From Clostridia bacterium (GTDB lineage Bacteria; Bacillota; Clostridia; Oscillospirales; Acutalibacteraceae): a stretch of 6,678 nucleotides of DNA. Positions 1-5,013 of the stretch are shown one piece after another. The notes below the pieces were generated by a model. The model searched no databases. It saw only the letters and a program-made list of their open reading frames with translations, and was not told the origin of the DNA. The stretch spans positions 1 to 6,678 of the forward strand of contig CAAFXQ010000041.1 of assembly GCA_900767015.1 (NCBI GenBank), written 5' to 3'. Numbering within the stretch: the stretch's first letter is position 1; the number at the start of each line of letters is the position of its first letter. Made by a program: the position numbers and the translations under genes.

Positions 1-13
1 CCCCTTTCAGGGG
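1..13. repeat. Palindrome CCCCT-TTC-AGGGG cut by window edge
   Basis: A perfect 5-bp inverted repeat with a TTC loop (GAA on the other strand). It is the reverse complement of the core of the hairpin at 51-65, so it is probably the end of another copy of the same repeat that continues to the left of the window. The stretch 14-50 between the two holds nothing I recognise. Confidence 0.6.
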
Positions 14-50
14 AGAAAAATATTTCATCAAGTTCGCTGTTAAATGATTC

Positions 51-93
51 TCCCCTGAAAGGGGAGATGTCACGAAGTGACAGAGGGGTTCCC
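51..93 (+). repeat. Modular palindromic repeat, copy 1
   Basis: Three parts are visible: a hairpin TCCCCT-GAA-AGGGGA (51-65), a short GAT linker, the hairpin GTCAC-GAA-GTGAC (69-81), then a tail AGAGGGGTTCCC whose GGGG could pair with the first arm instead of that arm's own partner. The same order of parts is seen at 6468-6511, 6555-6598 and 6634-6678. There is no coding sequence or transposase in it. It is best described as a REP-like non-autonomous intergenic repeat; similar GTCACGAAGTGAC elements are, from memory, common in Ruminococcaceae-type genomes. Confidence 0.75.
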
Positions 94-104
94 AAGGCGG
101 CTGT

Positions 105-273
105 GTGCGGCGAAGCCGCACGTTAGCCGTTGCCATTGGCAACGGCTAACGCAAAACCGCAGGTTTTGTCAGCCGCCGTCCCGCCGCCGGAAGAATTTCG
201 TCCCGAAGCCACCCGGCTTCCCGTCACTTATAAATCTACAGATTTCCCGATACGGAAAAAGCCGCTTCTGCGG
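105..273. repeat. Run of consecutive short perfect hairpins
   Basis: Six perfect inverted repeats follow one another: GTGCGGC-GAA-GCCGCAC (105-121), a 14-bp stem with ATT loop (arms 121-134 and 138-151), CAAAACC-GCA-GGTTTTG (152-168), GAAGCC-ACCC-GGCTTC (205-220), AAATCT-AC-AGATTT (232-245) and CCGC-TTCT-GCGG (262-273). The first three abut with no spacer and share one base at 121. Open frames crossing this region exist, but their codons are dictated by the palindromes and none has a ribosome site or a recognisable protein, so I see no gene here. The region lies downstream of nth and could form or border a transcript end, but there is no T-tract after the strong stems. It may be a nested or decayed set of the flanking repeat family. 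Confidence 0.65.
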
Positions 274-319
274 GTAGCATCTTTCCTTTGGTACAAAGTA
301 AACCCGCAACCACAACTAT

Positions 320-347
320 TATCTATTATCTTTTATCTATTATCTTT
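320..347. repeat. 14-bp tandem duplication at the nth stop codon
   Basis: TATCTATTATCTTT occurs twice in perfect tandem (320-333 and 334-347), followed by a partial third start. Its right end touches the nth stop codon (TAA on the minus strand, 349-347). Read on the minus strand it is rich in stop codons. A plausible origin is replication slippage in the 3' untranslated region of nth. Confidence 0.8.
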
Positions 348-973
348 TATTTTGCTCCCTTGCACACATCCTTCAGACAGCACTTATCGCACTGCGGTCT
401 TCTTGCAATACAAACTGCCCTGCCGTGTAATACCATTCTGTGGCAAAAGTCGTTGCTTTCTTCCGGCGCAAGAATTTTTTTAAGCTGAAGCTCCACCTTG
501 TACGGGTCTTTGCTGTCTGTAAGACCGATCAGATTCGTAATTCGTATCAGGTGTGTGTCGGCCACAACCGCCGGCTGTTTGTAAATGTCACCCATAATCA
601 GATTTGCCGTTTTTCTTCCGACTCCGGGTAGCGTTGTCAGCTTTTCAATGCTGTCGGGTACTTCACCGCCGAAATCGTCTCTGATTTTAATTGCCATTGA
701 GATGATGTCCGCCGCTTTTGTGTGATAAAAGCCGCAGGAACGGATAATGTTTTCCACGTCCGAAAGCTTCGCTTCGCAGTAATCGTCAAGCGTTTTGTAT
801 TTTTCAAAAAGCGCCGGCGTAACAAGATTTACCCTTGCGTCGGTGCACTGAGCCGAAAGCCTTGTTGCAATCAGTAATTCAAGCGGTGTTTTTGCATTCA
901 GCGAACACAAAGCGTCCGGATATTCTTTTTTTAATCTTTCGGTGCAAATTTCTGCTCTTTGTTTTTTTGTCAT
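347..973 (-). CDS. nth: Endonuclease III (DNA glycosylase/AP lyase)
   Basis: A 208-residue base-excision-repair enzyme that removes oxidised pyrimidines and cleaves the resulting abasic site. The helix-hairpin-helix reads LPGVGRKTAN with catalytic Lys121, and the catalytic Asp139 lies in ADTH, matching K120 and D138 of E. coli Nth. The C-terminus carries C188-x6-C195-x2-C198-x5-C204, the exact spacing of the Nth [4Fe-4S] cluster. I chose the ATG at 973 rather than the one at 1015. It gives the family's usual length, removes a basic 14-residue extension, and forms an ATGA overlap with the ogg stop codon, with AAGGAG about 14 bases upstream. The upstream gene and this one therefore form an operon with likely translational coupling. 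All key residues are present. Confidence 0.96.
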   Translation of the reverse strand: MTKKQRAEICTERLKKEYPDALCSLNAKTPLELLIATRLSAQCTDARVNLVTPALFEKYKTLDDYCEAKLSDVENIIRSCGFYHTKAADIISMAIKIRDDFGGEVPDSIEKLTTLPGVGRKTANLIMGDIYKQPAVVADTHLIRITNLIGLTDSKDPYKVELQLKKILAPEESNDFCHRMVLHGRAVCIARRPQCDKCCLKDVCKGAK

Positions 974-1812
974 ACTATATTTTTTATCTCCTTTTCGTCT
1001 ATGTTTCTTCTCCAATGAAACAAATATTGCTGTGCGATTCCCTCAACGCCTCTTGTACATGCGGGAAGTCCCCCGGGATAAAGCTCTCCCATGATCCGGT
1101 TCACCCAAACATCTACGGGGAACGCTTCCACACGGCCAAAGCCGTAAAGAAGCACACATTCGGCAACCTTTTTTCCGACTCCTTTTATCTTCATCAGTTC
1201 TTCTCTTGCCTGTTCGATCGGCATTTTTTCAACCGTATCAAGCAAAATTTCGCCCCGTGAAAGCTTTTTAGCGGCGTCGAGGATATATTTGTTACGAAAG
1301 CCCGCCCGCAGCGGTGCAAGGTCATTTTCATCGAGTTTTGCTATTGTTTCAAATGACGGAAAAGCAAAATCTTCTTTGCCGATTGGTTCACCGAAAGAGG
1401 TGCAAAGTCTTTCAATGATGCCCTTTATTCTCGGAATATTGTTGTTTTGAGAAATAATGAACGAGCAAAGTGCCTCCCACGGCTCCTGACGAAGAATCCG
1501 GATTCCGGGAAAAGCATTGATCGCCGCATTCAGATAGTGGTCATCGAAACCGCCGAGTATGGCTTCATAATCTCTTTCTAAGTCAAAATAAGGAATCCAT
1601 ATTTTTTCAAAGGTGTCCCGATCGGTGTTTTTCAATACGGTCACACCGTCTTTTTGTACGATTTCGCCGACGGTATTTCTGACGACCGCTTTCTGCGTGC
1701 CGTCCTCTGTTTTTTTCCATCGGAAAGCCTGTCCGCAGTCGACACATAAATCAAGATCAAAGCATTTGACATCGGTCAGAACAATATCCTTTCCGATTTC
1801 TTTATATTTCAT
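970..1812 (-). CDS. ogg: 8-oxoguanine DNA glycosylase, OGG1 type
   Basis: A 280-residue bifunctional glycosylase/AP lyase expected to excise 8-oxoguanine opposite C. The N-terminal domain (about 1-115) has the CGQAFRW motif, matching SGQSFRW of human OGG1. The HhH-GPD domain (about 115-265) has SQNNNIPRIKGIIERLC (121-137), which matches the NNN helix of OGG1. GVGKKVA carries the catalytic Lys215 and FPVDVW the catalytic Asp234. The frame is open up to 1977, but that extension is an AT-rich, hydrophobic translation of the promoter region. The ATG at 1812 is preceded by AAAGGA at 8 bases and starts the protein where the family starts. It is transcribed away from dnaA and shares a 297-bp control region with it. 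The stop codon TGA overlaps the nth ATG. The family is patchily present in bacteria but common in Clostridia. Confidence 0.93.
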   Translation of the reverse strand: MKYKEIGKDIVLTDVKCFDLDLCVDCGQAFRWKKTEDGTQKAVVRNTVGEIVQKDGVTVLKNTDRDTFEKIWIPYFDLERDYEAILGGFDDHYLNAAINAFPGIRILRQEPWEALCSFIISQNNNIPRIKGIIERLCTSFGEPIGKEDFAFPSFETIAKLDENDLAPLRAGFRNKYILDAAKKLSRGEILLDTVEKMPIEQAREELMKIKGVGKKVAECVLLYGFGRVEAFPVDVWVNRIMGELYPGGLPACTRGVEGIAQQYLFHWRRNIDEKEIKNIV

Positions 1813-1855
1813 TTTATCATTCCTTTTCAGATTGCAAACAAATACCGCCAAACAC

Positions 1856-1884
1856 TTGCACGATTCGTTTTTTTGTGGTACAAT
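1856..1884 (+). promoter_or_regulatory. Predicted sigma-A promoter for dnaA
   Basis: -35 TTGCAC (1856-1861), a 17-bp spacer, and -10 TACAAT (1879-1884) preceded by TGG, that is, an extended -10 TGN. This is the best promoter match in the gap and points to dnaA, with a start near 1891 and a leader of about 220 nt. A 13-bp palindrome AAGTA-GTG-TACTT (1888-1900) sits on the predicted start and could be a repressor operator; that role is inference. The upstream edge lies about 45 bp before the ogg start, so the ogg-nth transcript must pass through it in the other direction. Confidence 0.7.
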
Positions 1885-1890
1885 GGTAAG

Positions 1891-2109
1891 TAGTGTACTT
1901 TGAGGTTTTCTGCCCTCTATAAAATTAAAAATATATATAATATAATATATTACAAATAGGGCGAAAAATCTTTGCAATTCAATCTTCTTTTTCTTGTCGA
2001 TTATACTCTGATAAAAGTAAATTATTTTTCTTTTTAAGCGTTTTATTTTATCTTGATATTTCTAAATTCTGACGTCTGAAATCTAAGCATCTGATTTGGG
2101 GAGGTATTT
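1891..2109 (+). promoter_or_regulatory. dnaA leader with possible second promoter and RBS
   Basis: This is the rest of the ogg-dnaA gap. A second, weaker promoter may lie at TTCAAT (1978-1983) and TATACT (2002-2007), 18 bp apart. An interrupted palindrome, TTCtGACGTCtGAA (2067-2080), lies 30 bp before the dnaA start, and the pentamer TCTGA recurs four times between 2007 and 2094. The ribosome site is GGGGAGG (2099-2104 region) five bases before the ATG. I found no TTATCCACA-type DnaA box and no riboswitch fold that I recognise. Confidence 0.4.
1918..1952. other. 35-bp pure A/T tract, possible unwinding or UP-type region
   Basis: There is no G or C over 35 bases, with repeated TATAAT/ATATAT steps that are close to self-complementary. 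It lies between the two predicted dnaA promoters and upstream of the divergent ogg-nth operon, so it could supply the -10 region of the minus-strand promoter, which I could not fix. It could also act as an easily melted segment in a bipartite origin of the Bacillus kind. No DnaA boxes flank it, so I favour a promoter role. Confidence 0.4.
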
Positions 2110-3423
2110 ATGGATTCATTTGATGAAATCTGGGAAATGATTTTGGAATACATGAAAACGCAGGTAACCGAAGTTGCCTTTAATGTCTGGTTGAGACCTC
2201 TTGAATTTGTAAAATTTGAAAACGACACGATTGTTCTTTCCATCGCTAATTTCAAAAAAAAGGTTGTTGAGGACAAGTTTACCCCTCTCATTTTAAAAGC
2301 CTGTGAAATGACAATGGGCTTCCCGGTCAATCTTACAATTCTTTCCGCCGATTCCGTAAGCGACTCTTCTTCCGAAAGCGAAAATACGGCGAGCGGCCTT
2401 TCACTGAACAAATACGAGTATACGTTCGAAAATTTCATCATCGGTCCGTCCAACCGCTTTGCTCATGCGGCGGCGATGAATGTAGCCCTGAATCCGGGAA
2501 AAGCGTATAATCCGCTTTTCATTTACGGCCATTCGGGACTCGGAAAAACACATCTTCTTTCCGCTATCAAGCACGAAATCGAAAAGAACAATCCGTCGGC
2601 CGATATCATTTATACAAGCGGCGAGTATTTTACAAACGAGCTTGTCAACTGTCTGAGAAATCAGAGCAACTACGCTTTTCACGAAAAATACAGAAGCTGT
2701 GACGTTCTTTTAATCGACGATATTCAGTTTATCGCCGCCAAGGAAGCGACACAGGAGGAATTCTTCCATACCTTCAACGCCCTTACCAATGCGGAAAAAC
2801 AGGTCGTTCTGACCTCCGACCGACCGCCGAAGGAGATGCTGACGCTTGAAGAAAGACTGCGTACAAGATTTGAGTCCGGCTTGATTGCCGACGTTCAGCC
2901 GCCGTCCTTAGAAACAAGAATGGCGATTATCAACAAAAAGGCGGAGGATCTCGGAATTGTCTTAAGCGATGACGTGATCGATTTTCTTGCCGACAACATC
3001 AAAAAGAACGTCCGTCAGCTTGAGGGTGCGGTCAAAAAGATCAAGGCCTATCAGGACGTCGAAAACGCAAGACCGACCGTAGCCCTTGCCAAAAGAGCTA
3101 TTGCCGACATCATCAACGACGACCAGCCGATCCCGATGACGATTGAAAAAATCATGAACGAGGTTTCCCGTTCGTTCAACGTCAATCCCGCCGATCTTCG
3201 TTCCGACAAGAGAAACGCCAATATTTCTCAGGCCCGTCAGGTTGCGATGTATATTATCAGCGAAATGACCAATATGTCCTTAAAAGCCATCGGCAAGGAA
3301 TTCGGCGGAAAGCATTACTCGACCGTTATCTATTCGCTCAACGAGATCAAAGACAAATTATCACAGAATGTTGCTTTGAAAGCAACGGTCGATGACATTA
3401 TCAAAAATATAAACGAACAGTAG
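2110..3423 (+). CDS. dnaA: Chromosomal replication initiator DnaA
   Basis: A 437-residue AAA+ initiator, close to the usual length. Domain I (about 1-80) contains the W27 region (AFNVWLRPLEF). A short Ser/Glu-rich linker at about 80-100 is domain II. Domain III has Walker A GHSGLGKTH (140-148), Walker B LLIDDIQF (200-207), sensor I VVLTSDRPP, the arginine finger Arg253 in RLRTRF, and sensor II NVRQLEGA with Arg302. Domain IV (about 343-437) keeps Arg368, which aligns with the minor-groove reader R399 of E. coli. The signature loop, however, reads GGKHYSTV (399-406) instead of GGRDHTTV, so positions equivalent to D433, H434 and T435 are His402, Tyr403 and Ser404. Start: ATG with GGGGAGG at five bases. 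It is expressed from the extended -10 promoter upstream, and the gene ends directly against a DnaA-box-like 9-mer. Confidence 0.98.
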   Translation: MDSFDEIWEMILEYMKTQVTEVAFNVWLRPLEFVKFENDTIVLSIANFKKKVVEDKFTPLILKACEMTMGFPVNLTILSADSVSDSSSESENTASGLSLNKYEYTFENFIIGPSNRFAHAAAMNVALNPGKAYNPLFIYGHSGLGKTHLLSAIKHEIEKNNPSADIIYTSGEYFTNELVNCLRNQSNYAFHEKYRSCDVLLIDDIQFIAAKEATQEEFFHTFNALTNAEKQVVLTSDRPPKEMLTLEERLRTRFESGLIADVQPPSLETRMAIINKKAEDLGIVLSDDVIDFLADNIKKNVRQLEGAVKKIKAYQDVENARPTVALAKRAIADIINDDQPIPMTIEKIMNEVSRSFNVNPADLRSDKRNANISQARQVAMYIISEMTNMSLKAIGKEFGGKHYSTVIYSLNEIKDKLSQNVALKATVDDIIKNINEQ

Positions 3424-3464
3424 TTTTTAACATTTTGATTAACATTCCACATCTGTTTTTAACA
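3424..3464 (+). promoter_or_regulatory. Cluster of three TTTTTAACA-type DnaA boxes
   Basis: TTTTTAACA occurs exactly at 3424-3432 and 3456-3464, with TGATTAACA at 3436-3444 between them. All are on the plus strand, and the outer two are 32 bp apart, about three helical turns. I saw no other exact copy of TTTTTAACA in the window on either strand. Compared with TTATCCACA they share T1, T2, T4 and the final ACA, with A at position 6 instead of C. A related 9-mer CTTTTAACA sits at 3582-3590 beside the CTA repeats. Calling them DnaA boxes rests on position and partial match. Confidence 0.6.
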
Positions 3465-3518
3465 TCTTCAATATTCCTGACTTTTCACTATGTTGAATCT
3501 TAACCGTTATGCACCGTA

Positions 3519-3534
3519 TGTTCCACATGAAAAA
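3519..3534. promoter_or_regulatory. parS: parS-like ParB/Spo0J site, degenerate
   Basis: TGTTCCACATGAAAAA matches the parS consensus TGTTNCACGTGAAACA at 13 of 15 defined positions. The mismatches are the central G (here A) and the C near the right end. parS sites cluster around oriC in Bacillota, so the location fits. The central mismatch affects a well-conserved base, so binding could be weak or absent. The left half also resembles a DnaA box (TGTTCCACA), which is the main alternative. Confidence 0.4.
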
Positions 3535-3581
3535 AGAGCTTGTAAGGCTCATAAAATCTCATATTTTCCCTTTTTTACTAA

Positions 3582-3609
3582 CTTTTAACAGCCCCTACTA
3601 CTACTACTA
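3582..3609 (+). other. Basal unwinding element: DnaA box, GC patch, five DnaA-trios
   Basis: CTTTTAACA (3582-3590) is followed at once by GCCC (3591-3594) and then five perfect CTA triplets (3595-3609), leading into AAAATTATTT. In B. subtilis the same layout is found between dnaA and dnaN: a box, a GC-rich patch, then CTA-like triplets (3'-GAT-5' on the strand DnaA binds), and that element is where DnaA filaments form on single-stranded DNA. The match in order, spacing and strand is close. Five uninterrupted trios is a very regular version. Confidence 0.8.
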
Positions 3610-3656
3610 AAATTATTTCTGTCTCATTACACAAAAAAGCAGGAGGAACGAGAAAA

Positions 3657-4751
3657 ATGAAAATTATCTGTGACAGTGCCGTTCTGGCAAAAGCCTGCAT
3701 GAACGTTCAAAGAACGGTCTCGTCAAAATCGACGATCCCCGCCATTGAGGGAATTCTCATCAAAGCCCTCGGCGACAGTGTCAGCCTGACGGGCTATGAT
3801 CTTGAAGTCGGAACGGATACCTTTATCCCCGCCGAGGTCGAAGAAAACGGCAGCATCATATTAAATGCAAGACATCTTTGCGATATTCTGCGAATGGTGC
3901 CCGACGACACGGTATCGCTCGAAAGTGACGAAAGAAACATCTGCAAAATCATAAGCGGTGAAGCCAAATATTCGATTATCGGAACCAGTGCGGACGAATA
4001 TCCCGACGTTCCGACGGTCACAAGCGGCTTTCCGATCGTGGTTAAGCAGGGTTTGCTCAAAGATATGATAAGAAAGACGATTTTTTCTGTTTCGACAAGC
4101 GAAAGAAATCCCGTTCATTCCGGTGTCAAGTTCGAAATTTCGGACGGTAAGATTGTCCTTGTTGCCGTTGACGGTGCACGGCTTGCAATCAGACGGGAGG
4201 ATATCGATTACAGCGGCGAGGACGTCGGCTTTGTCGTTCCGGCAAAAACCCTGGGAGAAGTCGTCAAGCTCGGTGAGGACGACGAGGGGGTTTATTCCAT
4301 CAGCGTCGGCAAACGGCATATCTGTTTTGAAATCGGCGAATACAGAGTTATTTCCCGTCTTCTTGAAGGAAACTTCATCGACTATAAATCCGCTATTCCG
4401 CACGTTTATTCAACGACGGTTATTGCGCCGACAAGACGGGTAATTGAATGTATTGAAAGAACGTCGCTGATTATCACCGACCGGTCAAGTCCGCTTCGCT
4501 GTTCGATAGAAAATTCAGTCATGAGCTTTTCGTGCGTAACGACAGTCGGCACGGCCAACGACAAGATGCCGGCGGATATTACGGGCTGTGACCTTGAAAT
4601 CGGCTTCAACAACAAATTCGTACTCGATGCACTGAAGGTCTGCGACGCCGATACGGTAAAAATTCAGTTCAATTCCCCGAGCCAGCCGATCATCATTACG
4701 CCGACAGATTCGGATTCGTTCCTTTATCTGATTTTGCCGGTCAGAATTTAA
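3657..4751 (+). CDS. dnaN: DNA polymerase III beta subunit (sliding clamp)
   Basis: A 364-residue ring-forming clamp that tethers polymerase III to DNA and docks many repair proteins; the usual length is about 366. Three repeated clamp folds are visible. Domain I has LTGYDLEVG (44-52). Domain II has VSTSERNPVHSGVKFE (145-160) and VDGARLAIRR (171-180). RLLEGNFIDY (234-243) matches the family RLIEGNFPDY. Domain III has CDLEIGFNNKFVLDALK (311-327), and the protein ends LPVRI, part of the partner-binding cleft. It starts at an ATG with AGGAGG ten bases upstream. It is the first gene of a dnaN-yaaA-recF operon, 16 bp ahead of yaaA. Several antisense open frames overlap it and are not genes. Confidence 0.98.
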   Translation: MKIICDSAVLAKACMNVQRTVSSKSTIPAIEGILIKALGDSVSLTGYDLEVGTDTFIPAEVEENGSIILNARHLCDILRMVPDDTVSLESDERNICKIISGEAKYSIIGTSADEYPDVPTVTSGFPIVVKQGLLKDMIRKTIFSVSTSERNPVHSGVKFEISDGKIVLVAVDGARLAIRREDIDYSGEDVGFVVPAKTLGEVVKLGEDDEGVYSISVGKRHICFEIGEYRVISRLLEGNFIDYKSAIPHVYSTTVIAPTRRVIECIERTSLIITDRSSPLRCSIENSVMSFSCVTTVGTANDKMPADITGCDLEIGFNNKFVLDALKVCDADTVKIQFNSPSQPIIITPTDSDSFLYLILPVRI

Positions 4752-4767
4752 GACAGGACAGGTATAC

Positions 4768-5013
4768 ATGAAAAAATTTGTTGTTAAGCTCAAACAAAAA
4801 GAAAACAGAAAACTGACGATTTCAACCGATTTTATCCGTCTTGATTCCGCTATGAAGCTTTCGGGTGCGGCGGCAACGGGCGGTGAAGCAAAAATGCTGA
4901 TCAACGACGAAAAAGTCAAGGTCAACGGTGAAGTCTGCACCGTCAGAGGAAAGAAGCTTCACGAGGGCGACCGGTTTGAATATAAGTATGTCATCTATGA
5001 GGTCACACGATGA
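4768..5013 (+). CDS. yaaA: S4-domain RNA-binding protein, YaaA family
   Basis: An 81-residue protein made almost entirely of one S4 RNA-binding fold (about 22-70), with the family pattern LSGAAATGGEAKMLINDEKVKVNGE at 31-55 and VRGKKLHEGD at 59-68. Members sit between dnaN and recF in most Bacillota. The partner RNA is not settled; a ribosome-assembly role has been proposed for the family. The first 15 or so residues are a lysine-rich lead (MKKFVVKLKQKENRK) that I believe is longer than in the Bacillus form. The ribosome site is weak (AGGACAGG), which fits translation following on from dnaN 16 bp upstream. Its TGA stop overlaps the recF ATG. Confidence 0.93.
   Translation: MKKFVVKLKQKENRKLTISTDFIRLDSAMKLSGAAATGGEAKMLINDEKVKVNGEVCTVRGKKLHEGDRFEYKYVIYEVTR

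Larger units (their letters stand above)
3424..3656 (+). other. Predicted replication origin (oriC), dnaA-dnaN gap
   Basis: A 233-bp non-coding gap in the place of the Bacillus subtilis unwinding region. In order it holds three same-strand DnaA-box-like 9-mers (3424-3464), TTATGCACC (3507-3515; one mismatch to TTATNCACA), a parS-like palindrome (3519-3534), and a box followed by GCCC and CTA repeats (3582-3609). An A/T-rich stretch and the dnaN ribosome site AGGAGG (3641-3646) close it. A weak promoter for dnaN may be TTGAAT (3493-3498) plus TATGTT (3517-3522) with an 18-bp spacer. I see no convincing terminator after dnaA, so read-through into dnaN is likely. Confidence 0.8.

Noticed and set aside
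51..273. CRISPR array
   Set aside because: The hairpins differ from one another and there are no equal spacers or repeated direct units.
77..483. Plus-strand open frames of 66 and 117 codons
   Set aside because: They run through the hairpin array and antisense to nth, have no ribosome site, and give Pro/Arg/Cys-rich low-complexity proteins.
974..1015. 14-residue N-terminal extension of Nth
   Set aside because: The ATG at 973 overlaps the ogg stop as ATGA and gives the normal family length.
1918..1952. AT tract as the main origin unwinding site
   Set aside because: No DnaA boxes or CTA trios flank it; the dnaA-dnaN gap has both.
1813..1977. 55-residue N-terminal extension of Ogg with a membrane-like start
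   Set aside because: It is the AT-rich promoter region translated. The ATG at 1812 has a good ribosome site and matches the family start.
3531..3550. Minus-strand hairpin GAGC...GCTC followed by six T, like a terminator
   Set aside because: The stem is only 4-5 bp with a bulge, and no minus-strand gene exists upstream of it.
3861..4403. 180-codon antisense frame within dnaN
   Set aside because: It mirrors dnaN codons, has no ribosome site or recognisable domain, and dnaN is certain.
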